Positions 18,001 to 25,704 of a stretch of DNA of 64,000 nt are shown here, piece by piece. Positions within the stretch are counted from its first letter, which is position 1. Every line of letters starts with the position of its first letter. The stretch is taken from assembly GCF_000020605.1 (NCBI RefSeq), contig NC_012781.1:1054001-1118000 (forward strand), given 5' to 3'. The stretch is from Agathobacter rectalis ATCC 33656. GTDB lineage: Bacteria > Bacillota > Clostridia > Lachnospirales > Lachnospiraceae. The position numbers were made by a program, and so were the translations under genes. A model generated the notes under the pieces. It was not told the DNA's origin, ran no database searches, and saw only the letters and a program-made list of their open reading frames with translations.

Positions 18001-18141
18001 GCATCAAGCCGCACAGCACTCTTTTGCAATATAAAGATGTACGGACAGTATATCTTTGCAGACGGTGACACTCAAAGCGACTATTATTTTATAGGTGCAG
18101 GCAGTGTAGGCCATACACTTGAGCTGTACGGCACATTATAA
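15001..18141 (+). CDS. helD: HelD-like UvrD/Rep-type helicase with C-terminal GH31-N-like domain
   Basis: The 1046-residue protein begins with a HelD-type coiled-coil arm (about 1-90). Walker A is G-V-A-G-S-G-K-T-T at about 221-229, the DEAQ-type Walker B is at about 471-475, and the C-terminal helicase motif V-A-A-T-R-A-L is near 676. HelD proteins pull stalled RNA polymerase off DNA using ATP. HelD normally ends near residue 700-780. Here a charged linker is followed from about 810 by about 235 residues resembling the N-terminal beta-sandwich of family 31 glycosidases, including a Y-W-K-Q-K and a F-D-W-D-K segment. No catalytic barrel follows. ATG 15001 or 15004 may be used. Confidence 0.85.
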   Translation: MMGTENDLPGISLKDEQRQLQNIIGIAQDNLDRAKESVKKLTDDLEDLRDVYEAQDKEGLVLWNNATAQLHENERNIVRCEKARKKPYFGRIDFKDPRQKSQESYYIGRVGIAKNASEPVVIDWRAPIASVYYESSLGPCKYTVSSEGTFEIDLNRKRTYEIAEDKLIDFFDSDVVANDELLTKYLAKNKKAVLGEIIATIQKEQNLIIRRSPKTNIIVQGVAGSGKTTVAMHRISYILYNYADDFRPEDFYIIGSNRILLNYITSVLPELDVYGIKQMTMEQLFTRLLYEDWDDKKYSIHEVSKNDSRNSIKGSKEWFEALEKFCLDYEEKCIPRDEVYMEKTGNLLVGKVLIDTYLHDNPLLSMQSKILMLNEIIYSKYENEVLGKEVKFPAKERRVLDKKYKTYFGKDDWKGSVYDFYRDFLLSQKEKEYDIDIPKDSFDVYDLAALAYIYKRIKETDPVREASHVVIDEAQDFGMMAYCCLHYCLRNCTYTIMGDTSQNIHFEYGLNDWEDLKKLILTGTYDAFGLLRKSYRNTVEISEFATEILRHGDFAIYPVEPIIRHGNAVRIEEYANVRSLISASVDTIKGWQSEGYETIAVVCRDEAEALKVSAELKKHIEIAEDDIETAQFGAGVMVLPVAYTKGLEFDAVLLFDPSERKYPADDSHVKLLYVAATRALHELAVFHRGRLTTLIADPAPSNRHQKEFSAEPLTKAKEYEKQQLTEKEIEEQKRVDGRRDMDEREYFGPSRIVLKPEQVTNKAENEKLDLSAFVKKDRENQTQCTATDMANKIKIREVSKAAKKSSLPLNPSPYAYGSIPDNDILHVKGHSKGKFAVKWLKKGKSHVEIATADGILYVIPITPEIVRVIFVKGIGVKPHKTYWKQKADTDFKWGAKESKSLIEIQTEKLILRIEKKNGAIQYFDTGRNLLVSENATEPRLLNNGECYTFFDWDKSEKLKSKGILATDLTDLTNKARYISFGGRQQRLPLVVSNKGYGIATASSRTALFCNIKMYGQYIFADGDTQSDYYFIGAGSVGHTLELYGTL

Positions 18142-18208
18142 AATGCAAGTTGCCCAAAGCAAAATTATCTGATAAAATATCGGCATGAGTATATACGGAG
18201 GATAACAG

Positions 18209-18664
18209 ATGAAATTCAGGACAGAAAACGAGTTTACACATTTCAAATTTTCGGATGTGCATGTGAGCGATATCATGATGAGCTTTGGCACCTTCAAAAT
18301 ATGCCTTGACAACGTAATTATAAAGGCAGATAATTCTAAAAACAGAGATATCCGTGATATGAGGACAAACGGCCTTATATTAAAGCTTTCAGATGCAAAT
18401 ATTATTTCATTCATACGCGAGGGCTTTAAGACATATGATGCCGATGGCAACCTAAAGAACACCACGGCTGACGAGGAGATAGAGGAGACAGATTATATCG
18501 ACACCTTCAACAATTTTCTTGACGGATACGCATATTTAATCGAGAAGGAGAATGAAAATTATACCTTCGTATTCGACGGAACAGATGAGCGCTCGTACAC
18601 CTTGATTGTATCGGCATCAAAGGACGAGTGCGAGTGGGACAGATTTATGAATATTGAGGCATAG
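18209..18664 (+). CDS. Hypothetical protein, 151 residues
   Basis: An acidic, soluble protein with no recognised family and no signal peptide. It starts M-K-F-R-T-E-N-E-F-T-H-F-K-F and has alternating beta strands through most of its length. AGGATAACAG precedes the ATG at 18209. It lies 67 bases after the HelD gene on the same strand and ends at a shared bidirectional terminator. Confidence 0.65.
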   Translation: MKFRTENEFTHFKFSDVHVSDIMMSFGTFKICLDNVIIKADNSKNRDIRDMRTNGLILKLSDANIISFIREGFKTYDADGNLKNTTADEEIEETDYIDTFNNFLDGYAYLIEKENENYTFVFDGTDERSYTLIVSASKDECEWDRFMNIEA

Positions 18665-18667
18665 GGT

Positions 18668-18716
18668 ATGCCATGGTGCATTTTTAGACAAGTCCAAGAT
18701 GCACCATGGCATTTTT
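18668..18716. terminator. Bidirectional terminator between convergent genes
   Basis: A perfect 13-bp inverted repeat (ATGCCATGGTGCA and complement) with a 19-base loop has T runs on both sides. The minus-strand HAD gene ends inside the loop, so its last codons form one arm. Confidence 0.8.
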
Positions 18717-19517
18717 AAGCCCATCCTCTTTGATATCGTCTGTCACTATATCGGCTACAGCCTTGACTTCATCGCTGGAATTGCCCATGGCAACACCGAT
18801 ATCACAGTAGCGCAGCATATCAAAATCATTCTGGCCATCGCCAAAGCCTATTGTATCAGCCTGACTCATGTGAAGAAACTCTACCACATCACGTATGCCG
18901 GTTGCCTTGTTGACACCGCGCAATGTAATCTCACCGCTGTAAGGTTCAGGCTCTTTAAAGCTGCTCAGGGTTACTACAAATTCATCGCCGAGGAGCTTTC
19001 TTAAATCATCAATGTGGTAGTTGCAATTGCAGTAGATGGTGCTTTCAACATCGGCGTATCGATTAGAAAAGCTTGATAATTCATCATCAATCACGATATC
19101 CTTAAATGTCGGGTTGTCCTGTATCACATGCATGTCAAACTGCTTTGAGAATGCTGATATGAATTTGTCGGTCCACTTGTGGTTGGTGATGCTTTTATCC
19201 TTTGTCTGGAAGATAAGTCCTGTGTCGTTGTCACCAACAGTGTCAAGAACCTTCTGTAACAGATTCTGCCCATAGACATGATGTGCAATTACCTTATCAC
19301 CCACAGTGACATAGCCGCCGGCAGCAGCCACCACGCCGTCAAAATCAAAGGCTTTTAATGATGGATAAATCTGATTGTAACTACGTCCTGTGCAAAGAAA
19401 AATCATGTGACCGTTTTGTTTTGCGTTTATTAGAGCATCAGCGGTTGATGGGCTCATGGTGCTATTGCCGAAATCAACGAGAGTGCCGTCTATATCAAAA
19501 AATAATAGTTTTTTCAT
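18684..19517 (-). CDS. Cof-type HAD-IIB phosphatase
   Basis: The 277-residue enzyme carries HAD motif I F-F-D-I-D-G-T-L-V (Asp8/Asp10), motif II in F-L-C-T-G-R-S, and motif IV G-F-G-D-G-Q-N-D. The large beta-alpha cap of subclass IIB lies between motifs II and III. Family members dephosphorylate sugar phosphates, flavin precursors or other small molecules. The substrate is not visible from sequence. It is transcribed toward the 18209 gene and shares its terminator. Confidence 0.9.
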   Translation of the reverse strand: MKKLLFFDIDGTLVDFGNSTMSPSTADALINAKQNGHMIFLCTGRSYNQIYPSLKAFDFDGVVAAAGGYVTVGDKVIAHHVYGQNLLQKVLDTVGDNDTGLIFQTKDKSITNHKWTDKFISAFSKQFDMHVIQDNPTFKDIVIDDELSSFSNRYADVESTIYCNCNYHIDDLRKLLGDEFVVTLSSFKEPEPYSGEITLRGVNKATGIRDVVEFLHMSQADTIGFGDGQNDFDMLRYCDIGVAMGNSSDEVKAVADIVTDDIKEDGLKNAMVHLGLV

Positions 19518-19711
19518 TAAGTGTTACCTGCCTCATTATTATTAATTACATATACCAGATATACTCTACAATACGAATTCAATAAAGGCAATAGGGAATG
19601 ACCTAAATTTATTTAATAATTGTTGCAAAAGAAGGCTCTGTTATAACCACAATTAAGAAAAACTATAATATATTCCTATACTTTATTTTCTTAAGTTTTG
19701 ACTATGATGGG

Positions 19712-19740
19712 TTGAAATAATAAGTTTATTGTGTTATAAC
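19712..19740 (+). promoter_or_regulatory. Promoter of the T-box / AspRS transcript
   Basis: TTGAAA at 19712-19717 and TATAAC at 19735-19740 have a 17-base spacer. Transcription would start near 19747 at the beginning of the T-box leader. Confidence 0.65.
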
Positions 19741-19746
19741 GTTAAA

Positions 19747-20090
19747 CAACAAAAAAACAATAAATGCGTTGAAGGAGACTTGGATCACCAGACACCGACA
19801 GGAATACAGCGTCACCGACTGAGAGCGCTGTTTGGAAGAGCTGATTGCAGGAACACTACCGGAGCAGATCTGTTGAACGATTGATATGGTTTATTGCATA
19901 GATAGGTTTATCGTATGTGAATTAAGCTTTTTATATATCAAAAGTAGGCAGATACGATTCATCCACGTTACGGATAAGAGTGGAGAAACAGGAACAGTCC
20001 TTTTTCTCAAAGCGGGTGGTACCGCGGAATATTTTTAGAATTTTCGCCCCGGAGCATTTCATTAATTTGATATGCTCCGGGGCTTTTTTT
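19747..20090 (+). promoter_or_regulatory. T-box riboswitch leader
   Basis: The untranslated leader of about 340 bases contains the diagnostic T-box sequence AGCGGGTGGTACCGCGG at 20011-20027. It is followed by a terminator hairpin (12 pairs, 20046-20057 with 20072-20083) and T7. Uncharged tRNA pairs with the specifier and the T-box bulge, favouring the antiterminator. Upstream, the stem I apical hairpin ACAGCG/CGCTGT is visible near 19807-19832. An AAC triplet that could be an Asn specifier occurs twice in the 3' half of stem I. I could not fold the stem well enough to choose. The regulated gene is AspRS, so Asn or Asp is expected. Confidence 0.92.
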
Positions 20091-20125
20091 CCGTCCCGCT
20101 TAAAAAATCAAAGGAGCACAAAAAT

Positions 20126-21457
20126 ATGGAATTCTTAACAGGAGCAGTTCAAAAGGAAGACCTCGGTATCGCAGAAATTCTTGCAGGCGACTACGAGGGC
20201 AAAAACATCAAAGTAAAGGGTGCGATTCACACCATAAGAGATATGGGTGAGGTTGCATTCATCGTCTTAAGACGCAGGGACGGACTCGTACAGTGTGTAT
20301 ACGAGCCGGGCAAATCCCAGTTTAGCGTCGATGATCTAAAGGAAGCAGATACCGTGGAGGTATGCGGCACATACAAGAGTGATGACCGTTCTCCAAACGG
20401 CTTCGAGCTTCGTCTTGACACTATCATAATTTTATCTGAGCCGGCGGAGCCTATGCCGCTTCAGATCAACAAATGGAAACTGAATACTTCGCTTGAGGCA
20501 AAGCTCAATAACAGGGCAGTGGCACTCAGAAATCCAAGAGAGCGTGCTACGTTCCGTATACAGGAGGGCATCACAAGGGGCTTTAGGGATTTCCTTTATA
20601 ATAATGGATTTACAGAGATTCATACGCCAAAGCTTGGTGCAAAGTCAGCCGAGGGAGGCGCCAACCTCTTCAAGCTTGAATATTTCCACAGACCGGCTAT
20701 ATTACAGCAGAGCCCGCAGTTTTACAAGCAGATGATGGTAGGTGTCTTTGACAGGGTCTTTGAGACTGCACCTGTTTTCAGAGCAGAAAAGCACAATACA
20801 AAGAGACATCTGAATGAGTATACATCACTCGATTTCGAGATGGGCTACATTGACGGCTTCGAGGATATCATGGAGATGGAGACCGGTTTTTTGCAGTACA
20901 CCATGGAGCTTTTAAAGACCTCATACGCCAAGGAGCTTGAGCTTTTAAAGATTAAGCTGCCTGACGTGACAAGCATACCAAGAGTCAGATTTGACGAGGC
21001 AAAGCAGCGTGTTGCAGAAAAATATAACAGACAGTTCAGAAACCCATTCGACTTAGAGCCGGAGGAGGAGGTACTTATCGGACAGTACTTCAAGGAAGAG
21101 TATGGCAGTGATTTTGTATTTGTCACACATTATCCTTCAAAGAAGAGACCGTTCTATGCCATGGATGATCCGGCAGACGAGACATACACCTTAAGCTTTG
21201 ACCTGCTTTTCAGAGGTCTTGAGATCACAACAGGCGGCCAGCGAATCCACGACTACAACAAGCTTATGGAAAAAATCGCAAAGCGTGGCATGGAGACAGA
21301 GGGTATGGAGAGCTATCTTTCAGCCTTTAAGTACGGCATGCCGCCACATGGAGGTCTTGGAATAGGACTTGAGAGACTTACTATGCAGCTTATCGGAGAG
21401 GACAATGTGCGTGAGGCAACACTGTTTCCTCGTGATCTCAGCAGATTGGAGCCATAG
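20126..21457 (+). CDS. aspS: Archaeal-type aspartyl-tRNA synthetase, likely non-discriminating
   Basis: The 443-residue class IIb synthetase has an N-terminal OB-fold anticodon domain (about 1-105) followed directly by the catalytic core. Motif 2 is F-R-A-E-K-H-N-T-K-R-H-L-N-E-Y-T and motif 3 is G-L-G-I-G-L-E-R-L-T-M. It lacks the bacterial GAD insertion, so it is the short archaeal type. With gatCAB next door it probably charges both tRNA(Asp) and tRNA(Asn) with Asp, leaving amidation of Asp-tRNA(Asn) to GatCAB. The start at 20126 has AAAGGAG 9 bases upstream. The in-frame upstream ATG lies within the terminator of the T-box. Confidence 0.9.
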   Translation: MEFLTGAVQKEDLGIAEILAGDYEGKNIKVKGAIHTIRDMGEVAFIVLRRRDGLVQCVYEPGKSQFSVDDLKEADTVEVCGTYKSDDRSPNGFELRLDTIIILSEPAEPMPLQINKWKLNTSLEAKLNNRAVALRNPRERATFRIQEGITRGFRDFLYNNGFTEIHTPKLGAKSAEGGANLFKLEYFHRPAILQQSPQFYKQMMVGVFDRVFETAPVFRAEKHNTKRHLNEYTSLDFEMGYIDGFEDIMEMETGFLQYTMELLKTSYAKELELLKIKLPDVTSIPRVRFDEAKQRVAEKYNRQFRNPFDLEPEEEVLIGQYFKEEYGSDFVFVTHYPSKKRPFYAMDDPADETYTLSFDLLFRGLEITTGGQRIHDYNKLMEKIAKRGMETEGMESYLSAFKYGMPPHGGLGIGLERLTMQLIGEDNVREATLFPRDLSRLEP

Positions 21458-21652
21458 GTCACAGCTTCTGGGGTTGTGGCGGGTGCGCATGCAGGCTGTG
21501 TGGTATTACAGGCTGTGAGCGTCGGAACTGTTAAAAATTTGTCTTCGCAATATATATACACCCATGCGTTGCAGAGTGTTTAGCGCACCCTGGGCAGATA
21601 TTGGTACATTTCCCAAAAAATAAAATATCAGGAAAGAGAGAAAGGATATCGT

Positions 21653-22570
21653 ATGAATCATATAGGAACAAGAGAAATCGCCACAGAGCGGCTTACTCTT
21701 CGAAGATTTGAAATAGAAGATGCCGAGAACATGTTTTACAACTGGGCGAATGACCCGGAAGTGACAAAATATCTTACATGGCCGGCGCATGAAAGTGTTG
21801 ATACTACAGAGACTATTTTAAAAGAATGGATATCTAAGTATGACGAAAAAGATTTTTATCAGTGGGCTATTGAGCTTAATGATCTCGAGCAGCCTATCGG
21901 AACTATAAGTGCAATTAAAACTGATGAGAGAGTTGAGTCGGTTGAAATCGGTTATTGTATCGGAAAGCGTTTCTGGAATAACGGTTATATGACAGAGGCA
22001 CTCACAGCTATCATCAGATTTTTTATCAATGAGGTCGGTGCAGGACGCATATGGGCCAGACATGATACTGAAAATCCAAATTCCGGCAAGGTGATGGTTG
22101 CGGCAGGCATGGATTATGAGGGTACTTTACGCCATGCAGGCTTCAACAATCAGGGTATATGCGATGAAGCGGTATATGCAAAGGTCAGAAGTGCAGCACT
22201 TGACGAGGAACCTGAGGAGGAGACTCCTGAGCAGCAGGCTGTTACCACAAAGGTGATGGGCGAGGACGGAGTCATGAGAAACGTAATCTCTGATGAGACT
22301 ATGGAGTATGTTGGAATCCTTGCAAAGCTTGAGCTTTCACCGGAGGAGGCAGAGGCTGCCAAGAAGGATATGGCAGATATGCTTGATTATATCGACAAGC
22401 TTGAGGAGCTTGATACTTCGGGAATTGAGCCTATGAGCCACGTATTCCCTGTAAACAATGTATTCAGAGATGATGTTGTCACAAACGGTGACGGAAGTGA
22501 AGCAACACTTGCCAATGCACCGGTCAAGAAGGACGGCGGATTCAAGGTACCAAAGACAATCGGCGAATAA
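21653..22570 (+). CDS. gatC: GNAT acetyltransferase fused to GatC
   Basis: Residues 1 to about 180 form a GNAT N-acetyltransferase of the RimJ/RimL type: T-E-R-L-T-L-R-R-F near the start, and [10 protein letters not shown] as the acetyl-CoA loop. A Glu-rich linker (about 182-192) leads to residues about 210-305, a full Gat[15 protein letters not shown], then F-R-D-D-V. GatC anchors GatA to GatB in the tRNA-dependent amidotransferase. The fusion is in frame without any stop, and gatA follows 17 bases later. What the acetyltransferase modifies is unknown. Confidence 0.92.
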   Translation: MNHIGTREIATERLTLRRFEIEDAENMFYNWANDPEVTKYLTWPAHESVDTTETILKEWISKYDEKDFYQWAIELNDLEQPIGTISAIKTDERVESVEIGYCIGKRFWNNGYMTEALTAIIRFFINEVGAGRIWARHDTENPNSGKVMVAAGMDYEGTLRHAGFNNQGICDEAVYAKVRSAALDEEPEEETPEQQAVTTKVMGEDGVMRNVISDETMEYVGILAKLELSPEEAEAAKKDMADMLDYIDKLEELDTSGIEPMSHVFPVNNVFRDDVVTNGDGSEATLANAPVKKDGGFKVPKTIGE

Positions 22571-22587
22571 CGGCAAGGAGGAGAAAA

Positions 22588-24099
22588 ATGGATTTAATGT
22601 CTTTAACTGCCGTGGAACTCGGCAAGAAAATACAGGCAAAGGAAGTTACAGTGGAAGAGGCTGTAAAGGCTGCCATTGCTTCTATAAAAGCAAAAGAAGA
22701 AAAGATAAACAGCTTTGTCACAATAGACGAAGAGGGTGCACTTAAAAAAGCAGCAGAGGTTCAGGCAAAAATTGATGCGGGAGAGCTAAAAGGAGCGCTT
22801 GCGGGTGTGCCTGTAGCCATAAAGGATAACATGTGTACAGAAGGGCTTCTCACCACATGTTCATCAAAGATACTCTACAATTTCATCCCGACCTACACAG
22901 CGGAGGCTGTTAAGCGCCTTGAGGATGCAGGCTGTGTCATCGTTGGAAAAACCAACATGGATGAGTTTGCCATGGGAAGCACCACAGAGACATCTGCATT
23001 TGGAGCAACCAAAAACCCATGGAATACAGAGCACGTACCGGGAGGTTCATCAGGTGGAAGCTGTGCAGCAGTTGCAGCAGAGGAGGTACCGTTTGCACTC
23101 GGTTCAGATACAGGCGGATCAATCAGACAGCCAAGCTCCTTTTGTGGTGTGACAGGAATCAAGCCAACCTACGGCACAGTTTCACGATATGGACTCATTG
23201 CCTATGGCTCATCGCTTGACCAGATTGGACCTATCGCAAAGGATGTCACAGACTGTGCTATTATACTTGAGGCAATCGCTTCATATGATACGAAGGATTC
23301 GACATCAGTAAACAGAGACGATTTGAAGTTTACAGAGGCGCTTGTCGATGACGTAAAGGGTATGAAGATTGGTATTCCAAAGGATTATCTCGGAGATGGA
23401 CTTGACCCGGAGGTAAAATCGGCAATCCTTGCAGCGGCAGATGAATTAAAGAAAAAAGGTGCTGTTGTGGAGGAATTTGACCTCGGACTTGTAGAGTATG
23501 CCATTCCTGCGTACTATGTAATCGCCTGTGCTGAGGCAAGCTCAAACCTTGCCAGATTCGACGGTGTCAAATACGGATACCGTACAAAGGAGTACACAGA
23601 CCTTCACAACATGTACAAGAAATCGCGTTCTGAGGGCTTTGGACCTGAGGTAAAGAGAAGAATCATGCTCGGCTCCTTCGTACTCTCATCAGGATATTAT
23701 GATGCATATTACTTAAAGGCATTAAGGGTAAAAGCACTTATCAAAAAAGCCTTTGATGATGCCTTTGCCAAATATGATGTGATACTCGGACCGGCAGCAC
23801 CAACCACAGCTCCAAAGCTTGGAGAGAGCTTAAGTGATCCAATCCAGATGTACCTTGGTGATATCTACACCATATCTGTAAACCTTGCAGGTCTTCCGGG
23901 AATATCGCTTCCGTGCGGCATGGACAAAAACGGACTTCCAATCGGATTACAGCTCATCGGAGACTGCTTTAAGGAGAAGAATATCATCCGCGCAGCCTAC
24001 AGCTTTGAAAAAACAAGAGAGCTTAAGCGCAGCACTATTGCGGAGGAATACAGTAACAAAAATACAGCAGATACCAATAAATCTGCCGGTGCACAGTAG
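22588..24099 (+). CDS. gatA: Glutamyl/aspartyl-tRNA amidotransferase subunit A
   Basis: The 503-residue amidase-signature protein frees ammonia from glutamine for Asp-tRNA(Asn)/Glu-tRNA(Gln) amidation. The catalytic Lys is in V-A-I-K-D-N (Lys79). The Ser region is G-G-S-S-G-G-S-C-A (cis-Ser near 154), and the nucleophile Ser is in D-T-G-G-S-I-R-Q near 178. Length is normal. A Lys/Asn-rich tail of about 15 residues follows the conserved end. The AAGGAGGAG site fixes ATG 22588. Confidence 0.97.
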   Translation: MDLMSLTAVELGKKIQAKEVTVEEAVKAAIASIKAKEEKINSFVTIDEEGALKKAAEVQAKIDAGELKGALAGVPVAIKDNMCTEGLLTTCSSKILYNFIPTYTAEAVKRLEDAGCVIVGKTNMDEFAMGSTTETSAFGATKNPWNTEHVPGGSSGGSCAAVAAEEVPFALGSDTGGSIRQPSSFCGVTGIKPTYGTVSRYGLIAYGSSLDQIGPIAKDVTDCAIILEAIASYDTKDSTSVNRDDLKFTEALVDDVKGMKIGIPKDYLGDGLDPEVKSAILAAADELKKKGAVVEEFDLGLVEYAIPAYYVIACAEASSNLARFDGVKYGYRTKEYTDLHNMYKKSRSEGFGPEVKRRIMLGSFVLSSGYYDAYYLKALRVKALIKKAFDDAFAKYDVILGPAAPTTAPKLGESLSDPIQMYLGDIYTISVNLAGLPGISLPCGMDKNGLPIGLQLIGDCFKEKNIIRAAYSFEKTRELKRSTIAEEYSNKNTADTNKSAGAQ

Positions 24100-24117
24100 G
24101 AAGGAGGCAAAAAGGAT

Positions 24118-25545
24118 ATGAAAAACTATGAGACAGTCATCGGACTTGAGGTCCATGTAGAGTTAGCTACAAAAACAAAGATCTTTTGCGCCTGCTCCAC
24201 AGCATTCGGAGGCGCACCAAATACACATACATGTCCTGTCTGCACAGGACAGCCGGGCTCACTTCCTGTTTTAAACAAGCAGGTTGTAGAGTACGCAGTG
24301 GCAGTAGGACTTGCCACCAACTGTACCATCACACAGTACAGCAAATTTGACAGAAAGAACTATTTTTATCCGGATAACCCGCAGAACTATCAGATATCAC
24401 AGCTTTATCTGCCAATCTGCCGCAACGGTTCAGTGGAGATTGAGACAGCAAACGGAAAGAAAAACGTCAGAATCCATGAAATCCACATGGAGGAGGATGC
24501 CGGAAAGCTCGTACATGACGAGTGGGAGGACGTATCTATCGTAGATTACAACCGTTCCGGAGTACCTCTTATAGAGATAGTATCAGAGCCTGATATGCGC
24601 TCCGCTGAGGAGGTTATCGCATACCTTGAGACTCTGCGTCAGACCATCCAGTATCTCGGAGCATCTGACTGTAAATTGAATGAGGGCTCAATGCGTGCCG
24701 ATGTCAACATCTCAGTCAGAGAGGTGGGCGCAAAGAAGTTTGGTACACGTACGGAGATGAAAAACCTTAACTCCTTCAAGGCTATCGCACATGCCATCGA
24801 GGGTGAGCGTGAGCGTCAGATAGAGCTTCTTGAGATGGGCAGAAAGGTAGTACAGGAGACACGTAGATGGGATGACAACAAGGAATCATCACATGCCATG
24901 CGTTCAAAAGAGGATGCGCAGGACTACAGATATTTCCCTGAGCCTGACCTCGTGCCAATCGTCGTATCTGATGAATGGATTGCACAGATAAAGGCAAAGC
25001 AACCTGAGCTTCGTCCACAGAAGCTTGCACGCTACAAGAAGGAATACGACATCCCTGAGTATGATGCAAAGATTCTCACAGAGTCAAAGCATATGGCAGA
25101 CATATTTGAGGCTGCCACAAAGCTCTGCGGCAAGCCGAAGAAGGTTTCAAACTGGCTGATGGTTGAGACAATGCGATTGTTAAAGGATAATGATATGGAT
25201 GCAGATGCGATAAAATTCTCACCTGTAAACCTTGCAAAGCTTGTAGATCTGGTGGATGCAGGCACGATCAACTCATCTGTTGCCAAGGAAGTATTTGAGA
25301 AAATATTCCGGGAGGATATTGATCCTGAGCAGTATGTCGAGGAGAACGGTCTTAAGAGCATGAATGATGAGGGTGAGCTTAAAGTTACAATCCAGGCTGT
25401 CATCGATGCAAATCCACAGGCAGTTGAGGATTATCACAATGGCAAGAAGAAAGCCATCGGAGCACTTGTAGGTCAGACCATGAAGGCCACAAAGGGCAAG
25501 GCAAATCCTGCTGTTGTCAATAAGCTTCTTATGGAGTTGTTATAA
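24118..25545 (+). CDS. gatB: Glutamyl/aspartyl-tRNA amidotransferase subunit B
   Basis: The 475-residue kinase-like subunit binds the mischarged tRNA and activates its side-chain carboxylate with ATP. The N-terminus G-L-E-V-H-V-E-L and the Cys pairs C-A-C and C-P-V-C are the family's zinc site. K-N-Y-F-Y-P-D-N-P-Q and the C-terminal YqeY-like tail are all present. It follows gatA by 18 bases. The terminator at 25571 ends the operon. Confidence 0.97.
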   Translation: MKNYETVIGLEVHVELATKTKIFCACSTAFGGAPNTHTCPVCTGQPGSLPVLNKQVVEYAVAVGLATNCTITQYSKFDRKNYFYPDNPQNYQISQLYLPICRNGSVEIETANGKKNVRIHEIHMEEDAGKLVHDEWEDVSIVDYNRSGVPLIEIVSEPDMRSAEEVIAYLETLRQTIQYLGASDCKLNEGSMRADVNISVREVGAKKFGTRTEMKNLNSFKAIAHAIEGERERQIELLEMGRKVVQETRRWDDNKESSHAMRSKEDAQDYRYFPEPDLVPIVVSDEWIAQIKAKQPELRPQKLARYKKEYDIPEYDAKILTESKHMADIFEAATKLCGKPKKVSNWLMVETMRLLKDNDMDADAIKFSPVNLAKLVDLVDAGTINSSVAKEVFEKIFREDIDPEQYVEENGLKSMNDEGELKVTIQAVIDANPQAVEDYHNGKKKAIGALVGQTMKATKGKANPAVVNKLLMELL

Positions 25546-25570
25546 TTGGATAGATATTAAGAAAATGGAT

Positions 25571-25605
25571 CCGGCAGGTCTTTTGATCTGTCGGTTCTTT
25601 TTTTT
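25571..25605 (+). terminator. Terminator of the aspS-gatCAB unit
   Basis: CCGGCAGGTC pairs with GATCTGTCGG (10 pairs, two G-U) around a TTTT loop, followed by a long T run. Confidence 0.8.
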
Positions 25606-25624
25606 CAAAAGCGCCTCAGCTTGC

Positions 25625-25653
25625 TTGCACGCATTTATTCAGTAGTGTATAAT
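25625..25653 (+). promoter_or_regulatory. Promoter of clpX
   Basis: TTGCAC at 25625-25630 and TATAAT at 25648-25653 have a 17-base spacer. Confidence 0.7.
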
Positions 25654-25704
25654 AGTTAAATGGCTGATAAAGCAGCTAAATGATACAAAGGCGGTAATTC
25701 ACCT

